The notes: a model not told the origin generated them from the sequence alone. Shown: positions 12,665-25,702, numbered from the stretch's first letter. The stretch is 64,000 nt of DNA from Pseudo-nitzschia pungens (GCA_037355855.1 CM074760.1:860501-924500), one strand, 5' to 3'. A program made the numbers and translations.

Positions 12665-13488
12665 CGTGCTTCTTCAGGATGCCGCTCTCGAGGTGCTAAG
12701 AACACTCTACCGCAGATTGTTACTGTATTGTTCCTTCGTTTCCCACTAGAATCTACAAAACTCCGTTCGAGGTCGAATTCCACAATGCCGATGCTGCTTC
12801 AGTCCGATAGTTCGTCTTCAGTAATTACTCGTAGTGTCGAACGCAATGGTGATGAGCGGGCGAGAAAAAGCATCCATGCAGTCCGCGATGGTGTTGCGAT
12901 ACGCGGATGTCGTTTTGACGCGTTGCTTCGGTAGCATCTCCGTACGTACGCTACTGAACGACGTTCTACCGGTACCGGAGCCGGACGTCGGCGGAACAAA
13001 AACTTGGAGGTCGAGAAAAAAGTAGCGCGGAGGGAGATACCCGTCACGGGTACGGTACATACCGCACGGTACGACTTCCGGTAGACGGGTTCTCGAACGA
13101 GCCATCCGATACAAAAGTCTACGTGAAATCGCTACTGGGACGAATTATTTGAAGTCGGTCGAGCAAGCAGGGTCTGAACTCCATCCCTAGTGATAAAATG
13201 CCAAAAATTTCTCTGTTTCGCGCGCTTTTTGAAGGGAATGTATTCATCGTACTCTTATTGAGTACTATACCTATGATAGGAACGTGTCGTACACTACTAG
13301 TATCTTACTCTTATGCTTCGTTTCGTTGACGTCCCGCAAGATTTTGTACAAGTATTTTCGGCGGTGTTTCAGTTTTCTAAAACAATTTCAGTCCGAACAA
13401 AGAAACGAAAGTGTTCTGTAATAGAAGTAAGTTAGTAAACTTGGATCGCAGCTTTCCTTGCGTATCAACCAAAACCGTGGTGAACACC
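12665..13488. other. Intergenic region with the MCM3 promoter side
   Basis: Divergent spacer between MCM3 and the small membrane-protein gene. Short frames on both strands lack any signature. Several CGGTACCG/GTACCGG-like palindromes occur but no defined site. Confidence 0.45.
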
Positions 13489-13974
13489 ATGAGCCAGAAA
13501 CAAAACTACGAAATTCCCCACGTCACGGTCCAAACACTGATCGAAGTCGGGGCGGTGGTCGGCGTCTTTCTCCTAGCCATCTGCTGCATGGCGATCACTC
13601 TGGACCAGCGACCCGGGGACGAAGAGAATCGGGGCTGTTGCTCCCGGTTCACCCTCCTGTGGAACTGGTGCAAGGGACGATTGCGACGCAGCAACAACGA
13701 CGACGAAGACGAGTCGTACATCGACGACGAGGAATCCGGTCCACCCGCGCCGCACGTCTTTGATACCCTCAACGAAATGGTGTTTTTCTTGGCACCGGAC
13801 GACGGCGACGACGAGGCACCGGCATTCGTGGCGACGCCGATCCGGCGGAGCCGCAATTCGATCGGTAGCAACGACGACAACCGACAACGACGACAACGAC
13901 GGAAACGGTGTCACAACCACGACGACGATGAATCAGATATTCCCGGATTTGCTGGCAAGACCATCCTCGAGTAA
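13489..13974 (+). CDS. Hypothetical single-TM acidic protein
   Basis: 161 residues from the ATG at 13489, the best start because the upstream codons in this frame look like 5' UTR. Residues about 15-38 form one hydrophobic helix (LIEVGAVVGVFLLAICCMAI), followed by a Cys/Trp/Arg patch and a long acidic tail rich in Asp and Glu. The +1 frame stays open to 14092 and ends with DDLREPLL, a dileucine-type tail, so the true C-terminus could lie there if a frameshift is present as in other genes of this window. No family recognised. Confidence 0.5.
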   Translation: MSQKQNYEIPHVTVQTLIEVGAVVGVFLLAICCMAITLDQRPGDEENRGCCSRFTLLWNWCKGRLRRSNNDDEDESYIDDEESGPPAPHVFDTLNEMVFFLAPDDGDDEAPAFVATPIRRSRNSIGSNDDNRQRRQRRKRCHNHDDDESDIPGFAGKTILE

Positions 13975-15793
13975 CACGAGTGGCAGTGGTGTTAGAGAGG
14001 AAGGGGGAGAAACAAGGTCCGCGGCTGCTGGTGGTGATGCGACAGACGGGGAAGTCAGCACCAATGACGACCTGAGGGAGCCGTTGCTGTGAGCGTGAAG
14101 AATTGATATACATGGATGCATATTATGTATTGTATGGCGATGATTTGGTTCGCAGGGTATAGGGACGAAACCAATTTTTCATACATACCTATGCAATGAT
14201 TCATAATTGTTTAGTAGTTTTCATTGTACATTTTCATCCTCGACATTCATTAACATCGGAGCACATTCCTTCTTTTGGAGGAGCGGATGCACGCATCAAA
14301 AGGAGACTTACTTGGAATGCTCCCTTCATCCATGCACCGATTGAAGTATGATTCGGGGCTATCCAACGCAACTGCCAATGCGTTCTTTTGTAATACGTAG
14401 TACTGGTTGTGACTGGGTTGGAGAACAAGATCATCAAAAGCTAATCACGTCTGAAGTCAAAGCGAACAAGGCATGCTCATCGAAATTCATCGCCGATTTG
14501 TAAATCCGAGATGCTTCGAATGTGCTAGTAGTATTGTCATATGAGTTTTATGTACCAAAATAGAGAACAGAGTTACTTTCTCGAGGAGCAAGAAGGCACG
14601 TTGAAATGTTCCCATATATTTTTTCTCAAAGAACTCTTTGCAATCATGAGATCTACCATTGATACCACCGCGGGCCTTCAATCCAAAGCTAGTGAATAAA
14701 TTGTTCGCTTGAGGATTGCGTACAGTTCCAATGTATTGGTGCATGTTGACTCTTTGTGCCGGAGGCAGGGTTCTTCTGCAACAGTGTTTAATCATTTATC
14801 GAAGAAATCTTTTCTAGTGTAGAACAATTGTCAATTCTTCTTTTGTGTTCTGAGACTTGGTTGGTAACTTGTTCCAACCTTTTTTCTACTAGAATAAGTT
14901 TGCCAATAGTAGAGGTTGTTGCATAGAAGAATACTACTAGTAGTACTACTAGTAGTAGTACTAGCTCTCGAAAAGAAAAATATATGCATGAAAAAAATAT
15001 TGAAAAGGTCTTGTTTGGTCATTTGGTGTGGAGGTATGGGTGCTGCTGGTCAAAAATATTTTCATTTCTAGTTTCTTACAGAAGTTGTTCCATGACCACC
15101 CGACAACGGATGAAAAATTCCATTCTGTATCCTCATTTCATTTGATGTAATGGTTCAATTCGTAAATCCTGCAGTTCCAGTCAAAACTTCAAGATTGTTG
15201 AACTATCACCATTCCTATCTACTAGCAAACACAAGAGTTCTATGTTCTTGCTTGTTTGAAACACACAAGCGTTTAAAACGCTTCTTTGTTCGCAATTCAC
15301 CAAGGAGAATAACAGTCCAGTAGCTACGATTTCCAATTACGAAGTAACAAGTACGTACTGTTTGCCTGTTATTCTTGGAAGAATTTAGCAAATCCTCACG
15401 CTACCTAATCCAAGTCAAATGGCAGTCAATACTTATATTGTTATAAGGGACGCAAAGGTTTACTACTGTGGGTAACAAAGACGAAAAACAATTATTACTA
15501 GCGGCATGGTGCATCACCGAGATCCGAGCAGAATAAAAACATAGAAGTCAACAGTGCGTTGTTTATTCATATTCCTACTACTACTATAATGCATTCCGTT
15601 CAGAGGCTCTCAACGTTACCAGGTCTGCCATGATCTACTAAATAGAAACGAATCGATCTATTATTCTATTTTAAAATTATCATCATCGAAAACTAAAATT
15701 CTTCTAGCAGGCCGATAATATTTGTATTTGGATAACAAAATCCAAATATTGTTTGTATCTTATCTATATTTTTATAGCTGCGATGTGATTCAA
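13975..15793. other. Gene-poor intergenic region
   Basis: AT-rich with no supported gene. A minus-strand frame of about 100 codons at 14487-14795 has protein-like composition but no motif. A palindromic ACTAGTAGT/ACTACTAGT run lies at about 14930-14965. Confidence 0.45.
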
Positions 15794-18700
15794 TTATTCT
15801 ATTCCACCGAAAAATTCAACAACCTGTGGACTGACCTTGATGTGACGGAGCTCGGCTGGTCTCTCAAGCCACAGCCCTTCAAGGCTCTTGACCCTGCTTA
15901 ACGCAACGTAGACTTGCCCATATTCGAATGCCGAAGTTATGTCCAGAGATGCTCTCGTCAAGGTGCTCCCCTGACTCTTGTGTATAGTGATCGCCCAAGC
16001 CAATTTGAGAGGAATTTGTCGTCGCACCAGACAACCTGGTCCACCATCCGGATTAAATCGCTCGGACTCCACCGGCATTATTTTTGTGACGAGTCCAGTA
16101 TCAAATCTGACAATCGGTATAGGACCCCCTTCTGGTCCCTGTACAAAACGTTCTACGACACCCCTGGAGCCGTTGACGAGGTTTCTTTGCAAATCCTTGT
16201 TCCTTGTCAGCATCACCTGTGCACCGACCTTCAGTTTCACCTCTTCTGGCATCTCCAAATCAAGGCTTTCTTTCATCTTCGTCTTTGTTGCAGCGGGTGT
16301 TCCAAGCGGCATGCTTTGTTTCCAGGAGTCACTCGCCTTGCAAACAATCTCCTTTCCTTTCAATTCTTTTAGACGATTCACGTTTTCCGAGTCGACGTCT
16401 TTGTTCAAGACGTAAAGTTTGGTTGGGAGAATTCCGTCGGTAGGTAATGGATTCTCGGGTCCAACCAAACACCTTTCGTTGAGACTTCGAATATCAGTCT
16501 CGTCGACCTTTCCGATTCTTACTTTGTTCAGCAATTCTACAAAATCTTCGTTTTCTTGCCTCTGAACCTCTTCGAGCTCGACTATATTTTCGGACAGACC
16601 AAGCTCTTCCCAAACCGAGGATCCGAAACAAAAGGGGCGCCAGGTCCGATCCACGGTTCCGTCAGTTCCGGAAGACCGGGGGAAGTTGAAAGAAATCTCC
16701 AAAGGCAATGACCTGCATTCCTCCAAAGGGTACGTCCCGATACAAGCCGCCCTTTCGAATCTTTCTCGATACCATGTCCAGCGTTTCCATAAGTTCCGAG
16801 GACATCATCGAGCACTCGTCAATGATGAGAACGTCCGTCTCGTCGATGCGATCCATGGCGGAAAAGTTTTTCCGAACCTTTTGCAGAATACTTGCCGGCG
16901 TGCCCGTTCCGAGACCGATGCCAAAGAAGGAATGGAGCGTGCTGCCCCCGACAATTAGCGCTGCCACTCCTGTTGGAGCACAGACTGCTACCCTCGTCCC
17001 GCCGCTTCCGTACATTCCCCTGATCTGTAGGGTCTCTACAACATATTTCAAGAGGTGGCTCTTGCCTGTCCCCGCCGAACCCGTAACAAAGACATTGCGT
17101 GGGGTTTGGTCCTGCCAAACATCGCCATCTTCCTCGTTGGTATTCCCAAAAATCCAATCCGCCGCCTTCCGCTGCTCTTTCGTGAGACTGTTGGGGTCGA
17201 TCTTTTCGGGAATGATCGACTGGAGGTCTTCCTCGTCGGATTCTCCTTTCACGCCGGCATACTTGGAGACCATGGCTAAGATGTCGTCTCCGTAGAGTTC
17301 CACTTTTTTCGGACCAATGCCCTTGACGTCCAGCAACTCACTTTCCGTAATGGGCAGCTCTCTATAGATCCCTTCCAGTGCGGCATTTGTAAAAACGGTG
17401 TAGGCCGGCTTGCCTTCGTCTTTTTGCCGGAGTCGGTAATCTTTGAGTTCCTCCCTGAGCAAGACTTTGCTCATTTTTGGTTTTGGTTCCGTCTCCTCGG
17501 TTTTTCTCGATTTTGCTGCCGCCGCAGCACCAAAGCTTTCTTCGCTTATCGCGTAGTCTTCCCCATCGTCGTAACCATCCACATCGTCGTTGAACGAGTA
17601 CGGTGCAGGGGCAACAAATGAATCCAAGGAAAACGCGGCCGCGTTGTTGGAATAAGGGGCCGGCGCCTCGTATTCATCGAGAGGAACCGAATGCGGAGCG
17701 GGAGCCACATAGGAATCCAGCTCGAGATGGTTCGCTTCCCCCGTAGGGAAAGAGTAATCATCGTCGAGAGTAGAGCGAGAAGGGTTCGGAACCGCAACGG
17801 ATTCGTCGAGCGGAGCCGAGTAGGGAGCGGGGGCGACAAAGGAGTCCGGCGAAAACGAATCGCTCTTCGAGAAGTCTGCTTTCACACCTCTCGAAAAATC
17901 ATCGTCAAGAGTCGACGACGCGGGGCCCACGCGCTCATCGACGGGAGCGGAATATTGAGCGGGCGCGGCAAAAGAATCCGGCGACAACGACGCGGAAGAG
18001 TCGATCTCGTCTGTCTTGTCTTTTGCCAGCACCGGAGCTTGCGAAACCATTGATTGCGGGAGCATTTATGGGAGCCGAGTGGGGAGCGATGTGGTAGTAG
18101 TCCGCCCCCGCTTCCATCGAAAAAAAGGACCCCTCGGTGAAGGGATCGTGTTGCACGCGTTCCGTCGTGATGGGGACGATGCGATCGGGCTGGTTCATGG
18201 TTTTGTCGTAGCTGGACAAAACGTCGAGGATCCCGTCCCCAAAATTTTCCAGCTTTTTGGGCCCAAAGCCCTTGATTTGGAGCAGTTCTTCCTTGGTTGT
18301 CGGAAGGGGCTCCGACGCACAAATCCTGTCCACCAGATTGTTGCAAAGGAGTTGGGCCGGGTACTTTCCGAGAGACTCGGCCTGCTCCATTCGGTATTTC
18401 TTCAGCGCAATGTGGAGTTTTCCATGCTGTTGTTGTCGTCGCTGCAGTGTGGTTTCCTCGTTGTCCACCAGATACGACGGGGTGGAGGAAACAACTGCTG
18501 CCTCGGGAGACAAAGAAGGAGTGGCCTCCTCGGGTGTCTTTTCGTCGACCAGTTTCGGTTCCGAAGGCGCAGCAGCGCCGTTGATTCGTTTAGTACCATT
18601 GCTATAGATTGACAAAACGCCCAGGATCCCGTCACCATAGTCGTTTATCTTTTTTTCGCCCAGGCCCCTGACCTGTAGCAACTCGTCCTTTGTCGAGGGC

Positions 18701-19260
18701 GGTGGCGCAGCGGAACATATCCTGCTGATCACGTTGTTCGACAGGACCCGTGCCGGGGTCTGGCCAAGAGAATCAGCTTGTTCCTTGCGGTAGTCTTCGA
18801 GAGCATCCTGGAGTGCCTGTTGTTGTTGTTGCGTCAGTGGTTCGTCTACTTCGCCACTGCTCCTGCTGCTCAAAGCACGCAATCGCATCATTTCCCCGGG
18901 GTGTTTTCGTTGGAATTTTTGCCAGTGCCTCCCAACGGAGTGGGAGGGTTGTTCTGTCCTCATCGCCATCGTTGGCGATGAAGACAGGATCCGCCGCCCT
19001 TTTTTGCTTGCTTTCACAACAAACGAGAGGGACCTGCTTGTGGCGCCATACGGCAGGCGCGTAACCATTGCTGTCGTCCGTGTTGCCTGGAAGGACAGTA
19101 TCACCGAGGTGGCAAACATCGAGAAGGAACTGGCCACCACCAAGAATGCAGCAGCGAATCTTCTTTTCCTTGCAAGGATTGTTGGTCGGGTAGTTGCGCT
19201 CTGTATTGTTCCAATCGAAGACTGGCGGTCGTTTTCTGAAGAACAATGATGGATCCTCAT
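15794..19260 (-). CDS. PIF1-family DNA helicase with three HRDC-like domains
   Basis: Conceptual protein of about 1154 residues. The ATG at 19260 precedes a hydrophobic stretch (FAAAFLVVASSFSMFATSVI) and a basic Ser-rich region, suggesting organelle, possibly plastid, targeting. Two HRDC-like domains follow (about 18830-18620 and 18430-18200, each with ALxxYRxEQAxSLG and KxxDGILxVLS features). Next come degenerate repeats of the type DSFVAPAPYSAPLDE and a third HRDC-like domain (about 17450-17250). The helicase core has Walker A GSAGTGKSH, Walker B VLIIDECSMMS, GDFFQLPPV, and C-terminal AITIHKSQGSTL and VYVALSRV. Two +1 breaks interrupt the frame, near 18000-18065 and 16660-16690; in the second, the upstream frame ends at a TGA. 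No GT-AG intron of suitable length fits either break. It may be a real gene with assembly insertions or a decaying one. Confidence 0.85.
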
Positions 19261-19901
19261 GGGGTCGTCTTCTGTACCATTCTCTGAGAAAAAAGTTGGT
19301 GAATCACAAACGAATACTACACTTGCTGGTGGGTCTTTTCTCAGAAGGGGTTCTTCTCTTTGCTGTTGGACTTTCTTTGATTTCTGTTCGAATTGGCGAC
19401 CGACGACGCTTCGGCGCTGTGATGAAGAAATGATGGATAGACTTTTGTGACGCAACCGGAACTGAGTCTTAGTATGCTTCTGGAACCGTAGAAACCAATG
19501 CACAAATACAGTAATAAATCATGGTGGAAATTCAAAATGGCAGATCGTCCATCAGTGACCCATAAAAGTATGTGCGGATCGGCGGGCAGATTGGTCAATT
19601 GATGGCTGTAAGTAACGTACTTCTAACGTTTTGATTTTTGGATTTGTTTTCAGGGCTGTAACAATTTACTCACAAAAAGGTATGTTCATTGAGATGAACA
19701 AAGCTGCCGATGGATGGATCGAAAATACTCTTCACGCCTGGTCGAATCTCCATTTGTCCGTGCTCACTTGCAACGAATCTTGACAGGGCTCTCTAGATTG
19801 AGAGGACGTAAAGTTTCTAACTCGGCACGATCCTCTTGGGTGCCAATCAGGATTAGACTCCAAGTCGATGATTTGACTCACAAACTTTTAGAACGACGGC
19901 G
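19261..19901. other. Divergent spacer between helicase and peptidase genes
   Basis: No gene seen. The minus-strand helicase frame remains open without an ATG as far as about 19503, so an upstream helicase exon or alternative start is possible. Confidence 0.4.
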
Positions 19902-22638
19902 ATGAAGCCTCAACATCTGCTGTTTCGAACCAAGAGGGCCTCCCTCCGCTCCCTGTCGTCGCTGCTATTTCCTGGGAATGTGAGCGCAACGACCAAGAAA
20001 GGGCCTTTGATGCTATCATCATCCCCTGATTCAAGAAAACAATGTCAACGCAACACTTTCTTAACGACAAGGGTAGTATTGTCGACCACGCCCAAGCGGT
20101 ATTTTTTCTCTTTCTTTGGTGGAAACGACGACGCAAAGGACGCAACAATCGAGAGACAACCCAACAAGAACAACAACAATCACGGTGATACTCTCGTAGA
20201 TCCAAATCTCCATCCCGACCAAAACTGGGAAGACTACTATCGAAGACCGATAACACCCGAGCTCTGGAAGGAATTTCGACACGAACACAAACGGACGAGG
20301 CAGTATCTATCCTCGTTCTCGCAGTCCCCGACGGACTACCGAGATCTCGCGCGTGAAATCCAGACCAACGTCAACGAGATTTGGGCAAGTTCCTCTTCGC
20401 CGCCGCCCGAATACGGTCCAACGGGGCGATGGGCCTACCGATACGAATGGATAGCCGATGACGATGACAACGACAGCGACGCCAATAAAACGGTCCAAGC
20501 GTCCGTCGCTCCGTCTCTTCGACGCGTCTACCAGCGGTATCCAACTGTCGAGCAGAACGGTGGTTTGTCGGCGGACGAAGACCAAGTCATACCACATCAG
20601 CTCGTCATGGAACTCGAACACGCAAACGACGAAATCCGTTCCATGTCTCTCACTCCCGACGAAACCTGCATCGCGTGCCTAATCGCCAACGAAACATCCG
20701 CGGAACTCCGGATCCGCCAGATCGATTCCGGAACCGAAACGATTGTAGCAGCTGCGGACTTGTTGCAGACAGTGGGTGCCACAATCGATGATCGAAACCT
20801 CCCCGAATCCTCCCACCGAAATCGTGGGCCTCGAGTGGGGTCCCAATCTACCAATCCGTCACGGGGGAGGTTACCACTACTCACTCTACCTGGTCCTGGC
20901 CGATGGTCAGGGACGGCCGGATCGGATTGTACTGTGCAAGATCGATCCGGCGACTCTGAGTCTTGCGGCAGACGAACGCGAACCCGTGGTCCCGATCTAC
21001 CACTCGCCCGACCATTCCGTCATGGTCGATGTCCAGCGCACCAAGGGATGCACCTGCGTGGCCATCCGAGCCGACACCAAACTTAGCACCGAGATCTTCT
21101 TGTCGCCACCGCCGCCGACCCTCGACGGATGGCTCCTGCCGGTGCGGCCCCGCCAAGACGGGGTCGTGTACCACGTGGATGTCGGGGCCGACGGAGACGT
21201 GGTCCTCTTGACGAGCGACGAGCGATCCACCGCGAGTCGTCGCAACGGAGGGGACTACGTGCTGTCGGTAACCTCCCTGGAATCCCTGCCACTGTCCACC
21301 ACGAGTCCTTGCGACAGGAAATCTGAGCCTCCCGAAGGAGACGAGTTTTTTGTGGAAGACATGGATCTCTTTCGAACCCACATTGTCTTGTACGAGCGAT
21401 CCCGCATCAACGGTGATCAACGCCTTCGAGTCTGCCGGCGAAGCGCCACAAACACAAATCCAGCCAGCGATGGCAGCGACGACACAATTCTGGAATTGTC
21501 CTCGGCGTCTCAAGGTGACAACACAGCAGCAACATCGTGTAAGGTCCCACTGTACTGGAGCAAGCTTTCTCCGGTGGGCAACATGTGCTACGAGTCCAAA
21601 TTTGTTCGGTTCGAACTCGAGTCGCCGATCGAACCGGGCAGTGTCTACGAATACAATTTCGACACGCAGGAAACCACGCGTGTTTCGGGTGGAGAACGGG
21701 ATGGGTTGAACGTCGATTCCTACTCGCTTCGATTCCAGAAGGAAAAGGTGGTCGTAAAGAGCTCGGACGGCACGGGAGTCCCGATGAGCCTCTTTTACAA
21801 AACGGGGCACGAACCGCAACCCAATAGCGATTCGAGTACATCCGCAGCAACACCCATTGTTTTGGTGGGATACGGAGCCTACGGCGAGCCGATGGACCTG
21901 GGGTACAACCCCGAATGGAAACCCCTCTTGGACAGGGGAGCAATCCTTGCCTTTGCACATACCCGTGGTGGGGGGGATTTGGGCCGAGCCTGGTATGCGG
22001 GAGGACGAAAGGATCGGAAGGCAAGGGGCATCGAAGATTACGAAGCCTGCGCCCTGTACCTCCGAAAACGCTTTGCCGACCGAAACCGCTTCTCGCTGGT
22101 GGCCAAGGCCTTTTCTGCGGGAGGCATCCTTGTAGGTGCCGCAGTAAACCGGAATCCCGGACTCTTCCACAAGGTGGTTCTGACGAACGCCTTCCTCGAC
22201 GTTTCAAGAACGATGGAACGGGCCGAACTCTTTTTGACCGAACACGAGTACGACGAGTTTGGAAATCCGTCAAAGGATCCAGTTGTCGATGCGATTATAC
22301 GGTCCTATTGTCCCATTTCAAATCTCGATTCGAAGAAGCAACTGCAGCACACAAAGACTCGATTCTTGGTCATTGGAAGCCTGGACGATCCAAACGTCCC
22401 CTACTGGAATGCAACATTGTACTTTCGCAAGCTACTGCTGAAAGCATACTCCCCTCCAGCGGAATCCAGAAAAGCACCATCCTCCCGTAATCCAAGCGAC
22501 AACGAATGGGAGGCGACCGCGAGTGATGATCGTGTCTTCCTCGAGCTTCAATTGGAGGGCGGACACAACTTCTCAAGCCAGAATCGAATCGAGGTTCTCG
22601 CCTTAGAAACTGCCTTCATTTTGAAAGAGCCTGGCTAA
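19902..22638 (+). CDS. Prolyl oligopeptidase family (S9A) serine peptidase, oligopeptidase B-like
   Basis: About 911 residues. A basic, Ser-rich N-terminus (MKPQHLLFRTKRASLRSLSS) could be an organelle presequence. The N-terminal part has the S9A propeller entry (RTRQYLSS, YEWIADD). The C-terminal hydrolase domain has VLVGYGAYGEPMD, AHTRGGGDLGRAWY, the nucleophile region KAFSAGGILVGA (Ser in FSAGG where the family often has GSAGG), the Asp region GSLDDPNVPYW and the His region LEGGHNFSS, so all three triad residues are present. The first part reads in one frame to about 20780-20830, then continues in the +1 frame (TEIVGLEWGPN) to 22638; no usable splice sites fit. Either one base is surplus or the gene is frameshifted. 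Confidence 0.85.
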
Positions 22639-23089
22639 CTCGATCCAAGAATGCTATTGTCTATCCCGATTGTGATGTGAACTCGTTCATATTCCTACCA
22701 CTACGCTTCAATTGCGTGCTTGAACCATCGTTCCGTCGATTTCATATTGTGTGAGGATTGTGGTCGACGAGCCAAAAACCTATAAATCATCATGCCTTTG
22801 GTCTTTTCCAACGGTTTTCTATTTTGGATGCAAGGTTCATTCATCAAAGATGAAAAATAATGTTAGCGAATAATGAATGAGGACGTAAAGTGGAGATCCT
22901 TGGAGCAATGACGACATTCATGTGAGTATCAGATCCAGTCAAAGAACAACGGAGTGTAAGTGTACCTATTCGGTCCCGTTTGAAAAAAATATTAATGATC
23001 ATAGATTTGCGATTGCCATTTCTGATCATTGTAAATGACATACACATTTTATGAAACATTCCTTGCTCCCTTACAGGTGATACGCTGCA
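22639..23089. other. Intergenic region
   Basis: 3' UTR of the peptidase gene and AT-rich sequence; nothing else seen. Confidence 0.5.
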
Positions 23090-25170
23090 ATGAATTCAAC
23101 CCTATTGGACATCGGGAACTGCAGTAACCTATCAGTTACTTTAATTTGCAGATTAATTCTAGCCCCGAGTCGTACGTGTAGGATAATCACAGGATGCTGC
23201 GATGAATTCGTCTCCTTTGCCAGCGCCAAAACAAAATCCAGATTCAATGAGGAAAATGACGAACACAATGCTGACTTCGATATAGAGTACTCAGCCGGTT
23301 TCAATGAAGAAAACAACGACTGCGATATTGACGTTGACACAGGTTGCTCCATAGATCAAATGAGGAAAACATCGAATGCGATTCAGGGTTCGATACAATG
23401 TGCTCGGTCAATTTCAGTAATGAAAACAACGACTTCGATTTAGAGTTCGACACAGAGTTTTCCCTCGATTCCAATGATGACGACGACTACTTTGAGACTG
23501 ACTTCAATTCGGAGGGCTCGTCCACCGGAATAGGACCAGAAGAAGAATTCCTCATTCTCGGGGTTCCAGTTGTTCACCTCGAATGGTGTTCGATAGGAGA
23601 GATAAGAGGCAATCTACGAGATTCAGTAGGAAAATCAAGAGATACTGACAAAGCGGAAGCGAAATTCAGACAAATATAGAAAGCTACGGATTGAATTTCC
23701 GCCGAGGTTCAGTGCCAAAGTAGTAGAATATAAATCCTTGAAGTTGCGATTAGTCAAAAACTCATTGATTGTTGCTATGGAGGATGTATCGATAATTTGG
23801 CATTTACTGTATATGGCGAGAGCTTACTTTTTAATGCGAATGTGATGCCTCCCTCTCTTCCCATGCAATCCATCAGTAAGGGCCTTAAAATGCATTGCCC
23901 GATGCAATCAAAAGCGAAGTGTCAAATCCTTTCTCTCAGCTTTCTCAGTTCGTTGGAACTATCTTATTGATTGCCAACAATTAAACAACTTGCTGAAGTA
24001 AACTCCTTCGATTCAAAAATTTTATTGCCGGGTCTATGACTTCGGACTTTTGAATGGAGAGTTCCTGCGATCAGAAATGTCAGGTGGTGTAATGCTCACT
24101 CCAACATTAGGAGAGATATAGATTTTAATCTTTACAGCTTTGACCAAACTGATTTCCTACAAGTAATTACCATCAGTCACACGGCACTAGACAACTTGTC
24201 GGATCATGTCAATGCGTTTGCTGGTTTCCTCCAACGTCAATGCCCTAAACGATAACGGCTCCTGAAACACGTGACTGATTGACACCTGTCCGATTCCCAG
24301 TCATGCTAGAGCCTATTTGGAGCGAATTCACGTCTTTCAATCTCAGTCTACATGATTGCTTTGAAGCATGATGAAAAAATATTGAAAATACCAGACTTAC
24401 TGCGCAGCAAGACCCAGACCCTTATGGATCATGAAGTTGGTCATGTTCGAGGGACTGGGGTTCTGTTCAGACGATTCTATCAATCTATTGATGACAATCG
24501 AAACGAATAAAACGCTAAAATGCTTGCTAATCCACCTGGATTGCCGAGAGTTGCAAAACTTTTCTGATTCTAATCCGACGTTGATTGATACATATAGAAA
24601 GATATCGCGTCTTTAGGCGTTGAGACTTAGGTTTCGTCACCTTCCCATTTGTAGCATCAAGAACCTCGACGCCTCCGACGCATGGCTAGAATGCGTCTAT
24701 TCCATCATTCGATTCGCTTCTGGCAAATAGTAGCCTGACCGAGGTAAGTATTCTAACAGATAGTTGTAGGAAGGAATACAAACTTTGCGCAAGCCATGAC
24801 CATGCTCGGAAAAACCGTTTGAGAACGAAAATAGAGGGGGAGATAAACTAAAATCTGAACTATGCTTCGGAAGGGCCATTAATCTTTCGCAGAAGCAAAA
24901 AAGTGGAAGGCATACTCAAACTTTTCTCACTTGCACGCCTTCGGATGGAAATTTATTTTGTGATTGACGTATGGCCTGCTCGAACAAGCAGAGTTTTGGA
25001 CGTGGCTCAATTTCAACAATCTGCGACAAGTATTGGAACCCCATCCCGATGATTTCAACCGTTGCAGAGACGGCATCACTGGACTAACGAATTTATCCAG
25101 AAATTTTCTATCCAACGCACTTCTGATCCCTGATAATAGTGCCAACAACATCTGTAGCTCCCGCTTTTGA
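23090..25170 (+). pseudogene. Degenerate gene: acidic repeats followed by LRR-like remnants
   Basis: Protein-like fragments occur on one strand but in several frames with stops between. At 23240-23500 an acidic repeat recurs (NEENDEHNADFDIEY, NEENNDCDIDVD, NENNDFDLEFDTEFS); continuity between copies needs a shift near 23360. Next comes KLRIEFPPRFSAKVV (about 23680), then an LRR-like segment at 24431-24616 (INLLMTIETNKTLKCLLI). A tail at about 24970-25165 (EFWTWLNFNNLRQVLE) resembles the end of LRR proteins I associate with diatoms. The number of breaks suggests decay, not introns. Family assignment is from memory and weak. Confidence 0.3.
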
Positions 25171-25463
25171 AAGCTGGAAAGATTATACGGTGGGCACCAC
25201 AAAAGGGGAAAACCGAACGGATGATTCATTATACCGAGCAGCAGCATTGTGTACCGGGCATAGTCCTTGTCGTTGTCTTAGTTCGATCCTTACGCTTATG
25301 ACACGGTTGTCGCATGTCTCCGTAGGCGCGTAATCCGTTTCTTGTCTCGGTAAATTGTGACAGCACGACAGCTCTAGTCACAGTCGTTGGGCCAGGCCAT
25401 CGCACAAGTCTTAGCGTTCTAGTTCGTAGCTGGCACACATCCTGAATACACGCGCTCCCAGTA

Positions 25464-25517
25464 TTCATCGTGAAGACAGGAATGGCCGAAACTATCCCCG
25501 CTGTCTGAAACGATGAA
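25464..25517 (+). ncRNA. Hairpin repeat copy 1
   Basis: Outer stem TTCATCGT (25464-25471) with ACGATGAA (25510-25517), 8 of 8 pairs. Inner stem GACAG (25475-25479) with CTGTC (25501-25505). Internal loop GAA/TGAA and a loop of 21 nt ending CCCCG. Orientation is arbitrary; plus is used for all copies. Confidence 0.5.
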
Positions 25518-25593
25518 GCCTTTTGCGTGCTGCATAATGCTCATAGCTTGCTGCAAGGCGTGTCCTGCCAGAACACTCAGGCACTCTGTGCTA

Positions 25594-25657
25594 GCCGTCC
25601 TCTACAGCTTCAGAGCAATGTCAGCATGTCACCATGACACAATTCGTGGAGGACGGC
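25594..25657. repeat. Inverted repeat with nested hairpin
   Basis: GCCGTCCTC (25594-25602) pairs perfectly with GAGGACGGC (25649-25657). Inside, TGTCA (25627-25631) pairs with TGACA (25635-25639). It lies between hairpin copies 1 and 2. Confidence 0.5.
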
Positions 25658-25702
25658 CTCCTTTTGGACGTGTCTCTGTTTGCGAGGCGTTCTATTCTGT
25701 CA

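Noticed and set aside
24975..24995. CTGCTCGAACAAGCAGAG as a tRNA anticodon arm
   Set aside because: No acceptor, D or T arm fits around it.
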